A stretch of DNA of 64,000 bases from REEB76 sp963774895 (GCA_963774895.1 CAVZGN010000002.1:477975-541974), one strand, 5' to 3'. Numbered from the stretch's first letter, positions 1 to 8,572 are shown. The notes: generated by a model from the letters alone, not told the origin. Translations and numbers: made by a program.

Positions 1-90
1 CCCGGTTCTATCTTCGAATTTTTCATGGCCGGGCATTTGCCGCCAAAAGCACCGGCCAAAAAGCCTGCCAACGGTAACGATATCTTCTGA
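1..90 (+). CDS. C-terminal end of an unrecognised protein (5' end outside window)
   Basis: An open frame runs in from the window edge and stops with TGA at 88-90. It gives a 29-residue tail, Pro/Lys/Ala-rich after a short hydrophobic stretch (FEFFMAGHLPP). There is too little to name a family. An imperfect inverted repeat with a T-run in its loop follows at about 89-120, too irregular to call a terminator. Confidence 0.45.
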   Translation, partial: PGSIFEFFMAGHLPPKAPAKKPANGNDIF

Positions 91-133
91 AGATTGTGCT
101 AGGCTTTTTTTAAGCAATCTTGATAAAGAATAC

Positions 134-751
134 ATGTCTCGACGTACTGCACCACGCACAGATGATTCGCGGTATTTGCTTGCCCATGAGGCCGCCCGTA
201 TCTTGGCTGAGGAGGGCGTACAGAATTTCCGCTTCGCCAAACGCAAGGCTGCGGAACGTTTGGGGTTTGATGTACGTAGCCTGCATCTGCCCACCAATCT
301 GGAAGTGGAACAAGCCCTGGCCGAACACCAGCGGTTATTTCGTGCTGACTCCCAAGTCGAGCACATACGCCAGCTGCGCGAAATCGCGCGTGAGGCCATG
401 CGCATGCTCAATGGATTCGATGCGCGCCTGGTGGGGCCGGTACTCGCCGGTACCGCTTCCGATCATGCAATCATTTATCTGCATGTATTCAGCGATGTGC
501 CTGAGCATGTAGCTATTTTCCTCATGGAAAAACACATCCCCTATGAAGTATCTGCGCGCAAGTTGAAGACTGGCGCCGGCGTGCAGCACGAGTATCCGGT
601 ATATCGTTTCGTAGCCGGAAACACATCCATCGAACTCACGGTGTTTCGCGTGGATGGCATTCGGGAAGCGCCAGCGAGCCCGTTGGATGGCAAACCAATG
701 CGGCGTGCATCCCTGCGCGAAATGGACGCTTTACTGGCTGCCGATGATTAA
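134..751 (+). CDS. Conserved-looking hypothetical protein, 205 aa
   Basis: I do not recognise this protein. It starts at ATG 134 behind only a weak purine-rich stretch. It has no signal peptide, membrane segment or cysteine motif, so it is probably cytosolic. The N-terminal half is charged and helical, beginning with LLAHEAARILAEEG. The middle holds a beta-like stretch (LVGPVLAGTASDHAI), and the segment up to residue 180 alternates hydrophobic and charged residues as in a compact alpha/beta fold. Codon use looks like that of the neighbours and the frame is long and clean, so it is very probably a real gene. It converges on gltA, with a shared hairpin between them. Confidence 0.75.
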   Translation: MSRRTAPRTDDSRYLLAHEAARILAEEGVQNFRFAKRKAAERLGFDVRSLHLPTNLEVEQALAEHQRLFRADSQVEHIRQLREIAREAMRMLNGFDARLVGPVLAGTASDHAIIYLHVFSDVPEHVAIFLMEKHIPYEVSARKLKTGAGVQHEYPVYRFVAGNTSIELTVFRVDGIREAPASPLDGKPMRRASLREMDALLAADD

Positions 752-764
752 TCTTCACAGCGAC

Positions 765-792
765 AATAAAAAAGCGGCTGATACAGCCGCTT
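765..792 (-). terminator. Intrinsic terminator of gltA
   Basis: A perfect 9-bp stem (AAGCGGCTG/CAGCCGCTT) with a 3-nt loop lies at 772-792. On the minus strand it is followed by a T-rich tract (TTTTTATT), so it fits best as the gltA terminator. On the plus strand the tail is not T-rich, though the hairpin may also slow transcription from the upstream gene. Confidence 0.8.
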
Positions 793-819
793 AATTCTGT
801 ACGGGAATTAAAGTCGATA

Positions 820-2115
820 TTACTTGCGTTTACCGATATCCATATAGTCGCGTTTGACGGCGCCCGTATACAGCTGCCGTGGGCGGCCGATCTTCATGTG
901 CGGATCCGAGATCATCTCTTGCCAGTGCGCCACCCAGCCGACGGTACGGGCAATGGCGAACATCACTGTCATCATGTGCACTGGAATGCCGAGCGCGCGA
1001 TAGATGATGCCGGAATAGAAATCCACATTCGGATAAAGCTTCTTCTCAATGAAGTACTCGTCTTTCAATGCGATATCTTCAAGGCGCATGGCGAGCTCCA
1101 ATGTCGGGTCATCGTCGCGTCCTAGTTTTTCCAGCACTTCATGACATGTAGCACGGATGATTTTGGCGCGCGGATCGTAGTTCTTGTAGACGCGATGGCC
1201 AAAACCCATAAGGCGGAATCCGGAATTTTTATCCTTGGCGCGGGCGATGGCCTTGTCGATGTTCTTCACATCGCCGATTTCCTTCAGCATATTGAGTACG
1301 GCTTCATTAGCGCCACCGTGCGCAGGCCCCCAAAGTGTCGCGATGCCGGCAGCGATGGCAGCATACGGGTTGGTATTGGAACTGCCGGCCAGACGTACCG
1401 TTGAAGTGGATGCGTTCTGCTCGTGGTCGGCATGCAGGATAAACAATAGGTCCAGAGCTTTTGCAGCGACCGGGTCGACCTTATAAGGTTCAGCCGGCAC
1501 CGAGAACAACATGTTGAGAAAATTTGAGCAATAATCCAGGTCATTTTTCGGATATACGAAAGGCTGACCGGTGCCATGTTTGTATACGGCGGCGGACAAG
1601 GTCGGCATCTTGGCGATAATGCGATGCGCGAATACGTCCCGATGTTTCGGGTTATGGATGTCGGTGGAATCATGATAAAAAGCCGACAAGGACCCCACCA
1701 CAGCGGTCAGCATCGCCATGGGGTGGGCGTCATAATGGAAACCGCTGAAGAACTGCAGCACTGCCTCGTTGACCATTGAATGGCGGCGTAGTGAATTCCG
1801 GAAAACTTCCAACTGTGTCTTGGTAGGCAGTTCGCCGTACAGCAGCAGATAAGAGACTTCAATGAAGCTGCTGTTCTGCGCCAGCTGCTCCACCGGGTAA
1901 CCGCGATACAGCAGCACGCCCTTTTCGCCGTCAATGTAGGTGATCTTGCTCTCGCAGCTGGCGGTGGCCATGAAGCCGGGATCAAAGGTGAAGATACCCA
2001 GATCCTTGTTGAGGGCGCTGATATCCAGCGTGCCGGGGCCAAGGCTACCTTCACGCAGGCTCAGATCAGTAGATTTGCCATTCGGATCAGTGAGTTTGTA
2101 GACTTTGTTGTTCAT
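820..2115 (-). CDS. gltA: Citrate synthase (type II)
   Basis: This enzyme condenses oxaloacetate and acetyl-CoA to citrate, the entry step of the TCA cycle, in the cytosol. The 431-residue length matches the hexameric, NADH-sensitive type II enzymes of Gram-negative bacteria. Catalytic regions are visible: HADHEQNAST near residue 228, the active-site His in GPAHGGANEAV (about 266), the His in GFGHRVYKNYDPRA (about 307), and the Asp in NVDFYSG. A ribosome binding site (GGAG) lies 7-8 bases before the ATG. It is transcribed alone, with its own terminator downstream and about 258 bases of leader and promoter region upstream. Confidence 0.97.
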   Translation of the reverse strand: MNNKVYKLTDPNGKSTDLSLREGSLGPGTLDISALNKDLGIFTFDPGFMATASCESKITYIDGEKGVLLYRGYPVEQLAQNSSFIEVSYLLLYGELPTKTQLEVFRNSLRRHSMVNEAVLQFFSGFHYDAHPMAMLTAVVGSLSAFYHDSTDIHNPKHRDVFAHRIIAKMPTLSAAVYKHGTGQPFVYPKNDLDYCSNFLNMLFSVPAEPYKVDPVAAKALDLLFILHADHEQNASTSTVRLAGSSNTNPYAAIAAGIATLWGPAHGGANEAVLNMLKEIGDVKNIDKAIARAKDKNSGFRLMGFGHRVYKNYDPRAKIIRATCHEVLEKLGRDDDPTLELAMRLEDIALKDEYFIEKKLYPNVDFYSGIIYRALGIPVHMMTVMFAIARTVGWVAHWQEMISDPHMKIGRPRQLYTGAVKRDYMDIGKRK

Positions 2116-2300
2116 ATGGAATCTCCATAATCAACTGCCGGATAGGAGCGCGTGGCGCAACTGAGGATGGACGCAGACCCCGTGAAGATCAGCATATGTT
2201 GTGGAGGGTACGGGGTTTAGGTGAACCGGGATGTCAGCACAAAATAATTATATCACTGCGATCCGCCTGACTGACCTGACCTAAGTCAGGAAATTAGCTG
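2116..2300 (-). promoter_or_regulatory. gltA upstream region with a candidate -10 box
   Basis: A consensus TATAAT is present on the minus strand at 2247-2252, but no good -35 is 16-18 bases upstream, so activation may be needed. If used, it leaves a leader of about 125 nt before the gltA ATG. Direct GGTCAG/GTCAG/TCAG repeats lie just upstream (about 2265-2290) and could bind a regulator. No riboswitch is recognised. Confidence 0.35.
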
Positions 2301-2373
2301 AATTCCATGATCGTCATGTGAATAGCATGCAGGCGGGTGCCGCGGCGCCGGATCTCGCCGGTAAATAGCGCGG

Positions 2374-2583
2374 CTAGGCGGACTTACGCGCGTATTTTTT
2401 ACGGTATTTGTCCACCCGTCCGGCGGTGTCCACGATTTTCTGTTTGCCTGTGAAAAACGGATGGCAACTGGAACACACTTCCACATGCAGGTCCCGGCCC
2501 AAGGTGGAGCGTGTGGCGAAGCTGTTGCCACAACTGCAGGTCACGGTGATTTGCTTGTATTCAGGATGAATGCCGGATTTCAT
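2374..2583 (-). CDS. rpmE: 50S ribosomal protein L31 (zinc-binding type)
   Basis: The start is taken at MKSGIHPEYK, the normal N-terminus of L31. A longer open frame adds ten residues upstream that do not belong to the family. The 69-residue product has the four zinc-ribbon cysteines of the C+ form (CSCG near 16-19 and CSSCH near 37-41). It sits on the outside of the large ribosomal subunit and bridges to the 30S head. A TATATT at 2716-2721 (minus strand) could be the -10 box of its promoter. It is followed by about 260 bases before gltA. Confidence 0.96.
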   Translation of the reverse strand: MKSGIHPEYKQITVTCSCGNSFATRSTLGRDLHVEVCSSCHPFFTGKQKIVDTAGRVDKYRKKYARKSA

Positions 2584-3237
2584 GAAAGCCTCTGATACCA
2601 GATGATAAGTCACTTTGAAGGGCGCGCATGATAGCGCCCGCCCGGGTGTGCAGCAAGCCTGGGATGCTGGATACGTTCGGCGTGTTCCCGCTCACAGGCA
2701 ATGGCTTAGTGTCCAAATATAATCCGGCGTCTTATGCAGGGCTTTTAACTAACTGATCAAAATGAATAAAATCGCTTGTCCACAAAAGCAGTGGATAAGT
2801 CTGTGGATTAAACCGCGCGCACACAGCTCTTTGCTTATCCGAGCAGGACATGCGTCAAAACGGTTAAATCTTGTTCAAATGATAAAATACTTGAAAATCA
2901 ATAAGTTAAGAGAAGAATGGTTTTGTGCACGCAAAACATGTTGATGGGTTCCACGGCTCACATGCTGGCCAAGCTGATGTGCATAACCTCTTGTTCGTAG
3001 CTGAAAATTCGATTACATCGCCGATAATTTCTCGATCGCAGGGAACGTCGCCAATCGCTCCAATCGCACCCATCTAGATTGCCCTTCGTTGTTATGGGCT
3101 ATAGGTATCTCCTGATCTTCCGGGGTTATCAGGCCTTCAGCGTGAGGGTATCCGGGCAGGTCACTCCATCCACTCTGCGCCAACGCACCCTTGTACCCTT
3201 AGCGGCAAGCAGCGGCGAAAGGCGTTTTGCAAACGGG
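2584..3237. other. Gene-free stretch between rpmE and hemW
   Basis: No convincing gene lies in these 654 bases. The short open frames here lack ribosome binding sites and protein-like composition. The left part (2710-2950) is clearly more AT-rich than the surroundings and holds four sites each one base from the DnaA box, listed separately. The right part (2990-3237) has ordinary composition and I see nothing specific in it. Confidence 0.6.
2776..2986. promoter_or_regulatory. Cluster of four DnaA-box-like sites in AT-rich DNA
   Basis: Four 9-mers each differ at one position from TTATCCACA: TTGTCCACA at 2776-2784 (plus), TTATCCACT at 2790-2798 (minus), TAATCCACA at 2802-2810 (minus) and TTATGCACA at 2978-2986 (minus). 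The last also fits the relaxed consensus TTATNCACA exactly. AT-rich blocks flank and separate them (2712-2775 and 2862-2920), with a GATC at 2755. The cluster could be a DnaA-binding locus, an unwinding region of an origin, or chance in an AT-rich intergenic stretch. No dnaA, rpmH or mnmG gene is in view. Confidence 0.4.
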
Positions 3238-4440
3238 CTATTGAGTATGCTGGCTATCGGGGCGGCTGTCTGCAGCGGGCAGGCAGGGCGTTTCGGGTAA
3301 AAATCGTGCCTGCAAATCGTTGAGGAATGTGTAGCCAGTGGCGGTCGGTCGCCAACGACCATCAGTCAGATGCATGAGTTTCGAGGCTTGAGCCTGTTCC
3401 AGGGCGGATTGCACCTGCGCATAGGCTAATGCCGTGGTCGACTCAAAATCTGAGCGGCTGAACCCCTCCATCAAACGCAAGCGATTTAGCATGAATTCGA
3501 ATATCCGATCCGCCGCATTTATCTCAGCGATGCCGCCGATGCACTCATCAGTGCCCGCCGCACGCAAGTAAGCCGCGGGTTGCCTTACTTTCCACATTCG
3601 CACGATGCGGCCGTGTTGCAGATCGCTTAATTTACTGTGGGCGCCTGCGCCGATTCCCAGATAATCACCATAACGCCAATAGTTCAGATTGTGACTGCAT
3701 TGTTGGTTATTGCGCGCATAGGCGGAGATCTCATATTGGTCAAAGCCCTGGTTACGGAGCAGTGCCTGGCAGCTCTGCTGCATTTGCCAGATGCTATCGT
3801 CGTCAGGCAGTACAGGTGGATGCGCATGGAAAAGCGTATTAGGTTCAAGCGTGAGCTGGTAATGGGAAATATGCGCCGGTTCGAGAGAGATAGCGCTTTT
3901 GATATCCGCCATGGCTTGTTCCACAGACTGTTGCGGTAAGCCGTACATGAGATCCAAATTGAAGTTCTCCAAGCCCGCGGCGTAGGCCTGTTCGGCGGCA
4001 TATACCGCTTCTTCGGTAGAGTGGATGCGGCCCAATGTCTGCAGATGTTGCGCGTTGAAACTTTGCACTCCGATGGACAGACGTGTCACGCCTGCACTCC
4101 GGTATTCAGAGAAACTTCCATGTTCCACGCTTCCGGGATTGGCTTCCAATGTGATTTCCGCGTCAGCAATCAAAGGCAAGTGGCGCCGAGCTCCGTCCAG
4201 GATGCTGGCGATGGTTTCCGGTCTGAACAAACTGGGGGTACCGCCACCGAAGAAAACCGACTGCAGATGCCGCCCACAGACTCTCGGAAGATCCTGCTGC
4301 AGATCGCGCAGCAGTGCTTCCGCATATTCTTTTTCAGGCAGCTTGCCATTGACAGCGTGGGAATTGAAATCGCAATACGGGCACTTGCGTACACACCATG
4401 GCAGGTGCACATAAAGCGAGAGCGGCGGAATCGAAAGCAT
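3238..4440 (-). CDS. hemW: Radical SAM heme chaperone HemW
   Basis: The protein is 400 residues long with the HemN/HemW-type cluster motif CxxxCxxC (C16, C20, C23 in WCVRKCPYCDF), followed by the SAM-binding glycine-rich segment FFGGGTPSLF. The HemW family was long annotated as oxygen-independent coproporphyrinogen oxidase. Members at this locus are now taken as heme-transfer proteins for membrane enzymes such as cytochromes. It is in an operon-like row with rph and rdgB, 12 bases after rdgB, the usual gammaproteobacterial arrangement. True HemN would be longer, so HemW is preferred. Confidence 0.93.
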   Translation of the reverse strand: MLSIPPLSLYVHLPWCVRKCPYCDFNSHAVNGKLPEKEYAEALLRDLQQDLPRVCGRHLQSVFFGGGTPSLFRPETIASILDGARRHLPLIADAEITLEANPGSVEHGSFSEYRSAGVTRLSIGVQSFNAQHLQTLGRIHSTEEAVYAAEQAYAAGLENFNLDLMYGLPQQSVEQAMADIKSAISLEPAHISHYQLTLEPNTLFHAHPPVLPDDDSIWQMQQSCQALLRNQGFDQYEISAYARNNQQCSHNLNYWRYGDYLGIGAGAHSKLSDLQHGRIVRMWKVRQPAAYLRAAGTDECIGGIAEINAADRIFEFMLNRLRLMEGFSRSDFESTTALAYAQVQSALEQAQASKLMHLTDGRWRPTATGYTFLNDLQARFLPETPCLPAADSRPDSQHTQ

Positions 4441-4452
4441 GTATCAGCAGAA

Positions 4453-5052
4453 TCAGTAATCCAGCTTGACGAGTTCTTGCACCAGCTTGCGTATAGCCTG
4501 CCCACGATGGCTCAGGCGGTTCTTTTCTTCTGGTGTGAGTTCGGCTGAGGATCTGTTTTTTTCAGGCACTAGGAACACCGGATCATAGCCAAAACCGTTG
4601 TTGCCACGGGCTACATCCAGGATTGATCCTTCCCATACGCCCTCACAGATTATCGGTATCGGATCATCCGCTTGACGCACGTAAGCCATGCTGCAACGGA
4701 AGCGCGCTGTGCGCTTGTCCGCGGATACGGTGCGCAGTTCCTTAAGGAGTTTCTCCAGATTGTCGGCATCGCTGGCGCCGATTCCGGCATAGCGGGCTGA
4801 ATGAATTCCGGGAGCACCATCAAGTGCATCCACTTCCAGACCGGAATCATCGGCGATGGCAGGCAGACCTGTCTGGCGGGCGGCATTGCGGCCTTTGAGT
4901 AGCGCATTTTCCTGAAAACTCGTCCCGCTTTCTTCTATCTCACGCACCCCCAAGGTGCTTTGCGAGAGCACTTGGATGCCAGTGTCCGCCAGCATCGTTT
5001 GCAGTTCGTGCAGCTTGCCAGCATTGGCGGTGGCCAGCACCAGCTTGTTCAT
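4453..5052 (-). CDS. rdgB: dITP/XTP pyrophosphatase (RdgB/HAM1 family)
   Basis: This enzyme hydrolyses non-canonical purine triphosphates (dITP, XTP) to monophosphates and so keeps deaminated purines out of DNA. The 199-residue length is typical. Family signatures are the N-terminal LATANAGKLHE, SGTSFQENALLKG, IADDSGLEVDAL and the C-terminal GFGYDPVF with LSHRGQA. It overlaps the rph stop by 4 bases, which implies translational coupling, and runs into hemW. Confidence 0.96.
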   Translation of the reverse strand: MNKLVLATANAGKLHELQTMLADTGIQVLSQSTLGVREIEESGTSFQENALLKGRNAARQTGLPAIADDSGLEVDALDGAPGIHSARYAGIGASDADNLEKLLKELRTVSADKRTARFRCSMAYVRQADDPIPIICEGVWEGSILDVARGNNGFGYDPVFLVPEKNRSSAELTPEEKNRLSHRGQAIRKLVQELVKLDY

Positions 5053-5765
5053 GGTGCCAGCGCTTCGGATTGCGCATTGATGAGCGCGCGGATGCCATCA
5101 CCGGCAAGCGTCAGCAGCTGCTCCAGCTGCTCACGCCGGAAGGCCTGACTTTCCGCCGTTCCTTGGATCTCCACGAACTCGCCGGCCGTGTTCATGACCA
5201 CATTCATGTCGGTTTCCGCCTGGGAATCTTCCGCATAATCCAGATCCAGCAGCGCTTCACCCTTGACGATGCCCGTGGATACCGCTGCGACTGCGCCGCG
5301 CAGCGGCTGCTTTTTCACCAGCCCGCTTTCCTGAAGTACACGCACGGCATCCACCAGTGCCACATAGCTGCCGGTGATGGCTACAGTGCGCGTACCGCCA
5401 TCCGCCTGCAGCACATCACAATCGAGTATCAGGGTGCGTTCGCCGAGGGCCTGCAAGTCCACCACCGTCCGCAATGCGCGGCCGATGAGGCGCTGGATTT
5501 CCAGGGTGCGCCCCGCCTGTTTGCCGCGCGCGGCCTCGCGTTCGGTGCGCATGTGGGTGGCGCGCGGCAGCATGCTGTATTCAGCCGTCAACCAGCCTTT
5601 GCCGGCGCCCTTCAGGAATGCTGGTACCCGCTCCTCCACGCTCACGGTGCACAGCACGCGAGTATCACCGAAGCTGGCCAGCACCGAGCCTTCCGCGTGG
5701 CGGGTGTAGTTGCGGGTCAATGTGACCGGGCGTAATTGGTTAAAAGCACGACCATGACTGCGCAT
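5049..5765 (-). CDS. rph: Ribonuclease PH
   Basis: RNase PH is a phosphorolytic 3'-5' exoribonuclease that trims tRNA 3' ends. The 238-residue protein starts MRSHGRAFNQLRPV with a GGAG site a few bases upstream. The N-terminal RPH core includes GSVLASFGDTRVLCTV and the region ERVPAFLKGAGKGWLTAEYS; the C-terminal part has LDLDYAEDS and MNVVMN. It is the first gene of rph-rdgB-hemW. The full length suggests an active enzyme, unlike the frameshifted copy of E. coli K-12. Confidence 0.97.
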   Translation of the reverse strand: MRSHGRAFNQLRPVTLTRNYTRHAEGSVLASFGDTRVLCTVSVEERVPAFLKGAGKGWLTAEYSMLPRATHMRTEREAARGKQAGRTLEIQRLIGRALRTVVDLQALGERTLILDCDVLQADGGTRTVAITGSYVALVDAVRVLQESGLVKKQPLRGAVAAVSTGIVKGEALLDLDYAEDSQAETDMNVVMNTAGEFVEIQGTAESQAFRREQLEQLLTLAGDGIRALINAQSEALAP

Positions 5766-5863
5766 ACAGGAACTCCGAACATAATCTATGAAATTAATTA
5801 TTTATCCGCGTGCAAAACGCAGCCCGTAGCATGCACGTTGAGACGCACAGCACATGAAATTAA

Positions 5864-6673
5864 TCAGCCCGGCCAACGTATTGCAGCAGCAGTGATGTTG
5901 TCGCTTGTGGGCGTGGCGCGCAATTCGGCTTCCAAGGCCAAAGCCTCCAGGCTGGCTTGTAGTTCCAGTTGTCCGCCCAATGCCTGGGCCATCTGCGCAT
6001 CGGTAAGTTCTGCCCAGAAACCATCAGTACATAACACCACCACATCGCCCGCCAGCAACGGATGTGGATCTGATATATCGATGGTTGGAAGTTCCGATTC
6101 CCCGCCTAGGCACTGATCCACAAAATTTCGCAGTGGATGCATCGATAGATCGGAATCCATGAGTAACCCCTGTTGTGCAAGGATCTCTACCGCGCTGTGA
6201 TCCCGGGTGCGCGCCAGTACCCGATGGTCACGAATGAAATACACCCGGCTATCGCCTACATGTGCCCAACGGACCAACCCGGCGGTGATCAAGCAGACAG
6301 TGATGGTGGTGCGGGGACGGAGATCCGGATCGAGTTCCGCGCCCAAGGCAACCACCGCCCGATGTGCGGCCACGATGCTGCTGCGCAGAAATTCGGTCGG
6401 TTCGATGATCGCACCTGCCTCCTGAAACGCTTTCATCAGCGTTTCCACGGCGGTTTCAGCGGCGAGATCACCGCCGACATGGCCGCCCATGCCATCCGCT
6501 ACGATCAGCAAGGTGTGTTTACCGGACGTCGCGATACGGGCGCGGTCCTGGTTCTCACTGCGATTACCCAGGCGCGAGACCTGGGCGGTTTCAATCTTCA
6601 CTGTAGGACCCTGCTGGGTGGGCTGGCTATCGGCTGGCTGGGCATTTAGCTTACCATTTTGTTTTGCCGCCAC
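5864..6673 (-). CDS. PP2C-family serine/threonine protein phosphatase
   Basis: A 269-residue metal-dependent phosphatase. The PPM motifs occur in order: the metal-binding Asp in RSENQDRARI (D43), VADGMGGHVGGD (D60, G61), WAHVGDSRVYFI, LCTDGFWAEL and the C-terminal DNITAA, so the catalytic centre looks complete. An N-terminal 25-residue Gln/Pro-rich tail is probably disordered. The start is GTG at 6673; no in-frame ATG precedes the motifs. It is divergent from yicC with only 27 bases between the start codons, so the two promoters must overlap the coding ends. No Ser/Thr kinase is adjacent. Confidence 0.9.
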   Translation of the reverse strand: MAAKQNGKLNAQPADSQPTQQGPTVKIETAQVSRLGNRSENQDRARIATSGKHTLLIVADGMGGHVGGDLAAETAVETLMKAFQEAGAIIEPTEFLRSSIVAAHRAVVALGAELDPDLRPRTTITVCLITAGLVRWAHVGDSRVYFIRDHRVLARTRDHSAVEILAQQGLLMDSDLSMHPLRNFVDQCLGGESELPTIDISDPHPLLAGDVVVLCTDGFWAELTDAQMAQALGGQLELQASLEALALEAELRATPTSDNITAAAIRWPG

Positions 6674-6700
6674 GGCGCTCCACCGGGAAGGTTCCTAAAT

Positions 6701-7567
6701 ATGATTCGCAGCATGACGGGTTTTGCACGCGGCGAAACCCGCAGTCAATCGGGCAACCTCACCTGGGAACTGCGTTCCGTCAACCATCGCTATCTGGACG
6801 TCAGTCTGCGCCTGCCGGAAGACCTGCGCGCCCTCGAGCCGGATTGCCGTGAGCACATCGCCGGGGTCTTGCGCCGCGGCAAGGTCGACTGCCAGTTGCG
6901 GTTTGAAGCAGCGGCCGGAGCCGGGACGGCGCTTGAAGTAGATGAACAGCGTGCCCGCGCAGTGGCCGAGGCCGCTGCGCGCATGAACACATTTCTGAGT
7001 CAGCCGTCTCCCATCAATGGCCTCGACCTGCTGCGGTGGCCGGGAGTAGTTTGTGAACCACATCCCGACGTCCAGCAGGTAAGTGCGGACGCATTGAAAC
7101 TGCTGGATGAGGTGATCGAGAAACTGACCAGCATGCGCATGAATGAAGGCCAGCGTATCGCTGTTCTGCTCAGTGAACGCGCGCGAATGATCAAGGCTAT
7201 AGTAACTGAGATACGCAAACATAGCGGCGTGGTCCGCGATCAGTTGCATGCCAAGCTGCGGGTGCGCTTCGATGAGTTGAAGCTCAGCGTGGATGCGAGC
7301 CGTCTTGAACAGGAATTAGTACTGCTGTTGCAACGTCTGGATATTTCCGAGGAACTGGACCGGCTCGACAGTCATCTGACCGAGTTCTCAAACAGCCTCA
7401 AAGGCGGTGAGGCCGTAGGCCGGCGCCTGGATTTTCTCATGCAGGAATTCAACCGTGAGGCCAACACCCTCGGTTCCAAATGCCAGGATGCCGCGGTCAC
7501 CAAACAGGTTGTGGAATTGAAAGTGCTGATCGAACAGATGCGCGAACAGGTACAGAACATTGAATAA
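6701..7567 (+). CDS. yicC: YicC/YloC-family endoribonuclease
   Basis: The start is placed at MIRSMTGFARGE, the conserved N-terminus; an upstream in-frame ATG at 6659 would add unrelated residues and run into the divergent gene. The product is 288 residues. The N-terminal YicC domain carries WELRSVNHRYLDVSLRLPE, and the C-terminal DUF1732 ends with GRRLDFLMQEFNREANTLGSK. Family members have been described as RNases acting on small RNAs. A GGAAGG sequence lies about 10 bases before the ATG. It overlaps gmk by 8 bases. Confidence 0.95.
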   Translation: MIRSMTGFARGETRSQSGNLTWELRSVNHRYLDVSLRLPEDLRALEPDCREHIAGVLRRGKVDCQLRFEAAAGAGTALEVDEQRARAVAEAAARMNTFLSQPSPINGLDLLRWPGVVCEPHPDVQQVSADALKLLDEVIEKLTSMRMNEGQRIAVLLSERARMIKAIVTEIRKHSGVVRDQLHAKLRVRFDELKLSVDASRLEQELVLLLQRLDISEELDRLDSHLTEFSNSLKGGEAVGRRLDFLMQEFNREANTLGSKCQDAAVTKQVVELKVLIEQMREQVQNIE

Positions 7568-8222
7568 TTCATCCGCGGCCCGGCGTGGCCGGCTGTTTCT
7601 GATCACAGCGCCATCCGGCGCCGGCAAAACCAGTTTGGTGCGGGCCCTGCTCGAACGGCACCCGGATTTGCGGTTTTCGATCTCCTATACCACCCGCTCG
7701 CGGCGCCCGAACGAATCCGATGGCCACGATTATCATTTCGTGAGCCAGGCGGAATTCGACCGCATGGTTAAGGCCGGTGAATTCCTGGAGCACGCAACAG
7801 TATTCGATAATCATTACGGCACCGCACGCCGCAGCGTGGAAGCGGAATTGAGCCAGGGCCATGATTTACTGTTGGAGATTGACTGGCAGGGCGCACAGCA
7901 GGTGCGGCGTGCCCTGCCTGAGGCCGTGAGCGTGTTCATACTGCCGCCCTCGCTGGACGAACTCAGGCGCCGCCTGCAAAAACGCGCCGAAGAAGAACGC
8001 CGCAAGCTGGTGGGGCCCGAACATGCGGCCACCGAGACTGAGAGGCGCTTCCGCGAGGCGGTAACCGACATCTCCCACTGGCGGGAGTTCGATTACGTCG
8101 TGGTGAATGATGCTTTTGAACGCACCCTGGCGGCCCTCGGCGAGGTGCTCACCGGCCGGGGCGAGGCCAGCCGCGCTAGCCGCAAGCAGCTGCAACCATT
8201 GGTAGCCGCGCTCTTGGCGTAA
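7560..8222 (+). CDS. gmk: Guanylate kinase
   Basis: It phosphorylates GMP to GDP. The P-loop is TAPSGAGKTSL near residues 16-26, followed by the GMP-binding SYTTRSRRPNESDGHDYHFV, and EHATVFDNHYGT. The product is 220 residues, slightly longer than the usual 205 or so. The only start in range upstream of the P-loop is TTG at 7560, inside the yicC stop region, giving an 8-base overlap and probable coupling. It heads the conserved gmk-rpoZ-spoT order, linking guanine nucleotide supply and (p)ppGpp. Confidence 0.95.
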   Translation: MNNSSAARRGRLFLITAPSGAGKTSLVRALLERHPDLRFSISYTTRSRRPNESDGHDYHFVSQAEFDRMVKAGEFLEHATVFDNHYGTARRSVEAELSQGHDLLLEIDWQGAQQVRRALPEAVSVFILPPSLDELRRRLQKRAEEERRKLVGPEHAATETERRFREAVTDISHWREFDYVVVNDAFERTLAALGEVLTGRGEASRASRKQLQPLVAALLA

Positions 8223-8287
8223 ACCGGTGCCCTCAGGTAAACTCGAAGATACTGATTTTATTAAATTTTTTAATACCGGAGTACCTG

Positions 8288-8557
8288 ATGGCGCGCGTCA
8301 CCGTGGAAGACTGTCTCGAGAACGTCGATAACCTGTTCCAACTGGTTTTGGTAGCCACCAAACGGGCCCGCCAGCTGGCCCGTGGCGTGGAACCTACGCT
8401 GCCTTGGGAAAACGACAAGCCCACGGTATTGGCCCTGCGCGAGGTTGCCGCTGGCAACGTCGGCCCCGCCATCCTCAACCAGGTGGAACCGCCGGTGGTC
8501 GAGGAGCCGGTGGAGCAGCAGCCGGTGGTGATCATGGATGCGGAGGATCCGCTCTAA
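8288..8557 (+). CDS. rpoZ: RNA polymerase omega subunit
   Basis: The 89-residue protein opens MARVTVEDCLENVDNLFQLV and continues ATKRARQLARG, the canonical omega signature. Omega helps assemble beta-prime and forms one of the ppGpp sites on RNA polymerase, matching its neighbour spoT. The C-terminus is a Val/Glu-rich tail. An AT-rich 65-base gap precedes it, with a GGAG 6 bases before the ATG. Confidence 0.97.
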   Translation: MARVTVEDCLENVDNLFQLVLVATKRARQLARGVEPTLPWENDKPTVLALREVAAGNVGPAILNQVEPPVVEEPVEQQPVVIMDAEDPL

Positions 8558-8572
8558 ACTGCGTTCATTCCC

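Noticed and set aside
2762..2944. Plus-strand open frame of 60 residues between rpmE and hemW
   Set aside because: No ribosome binding site, odd composition, and it covers the DnaA-box-like sites in AT-rich DNA.
5070..5735. Plus-strand open frame of 221 residues opposite rph
   Set aside because: Shadow of rph on the other strand; His/Gln-rich translation and no family features.
7560..7567. Possible frameshift at the yicC-gmk junction
   Set aside because: Both genes are complete; the TTG start and 8-base overlap explain it.
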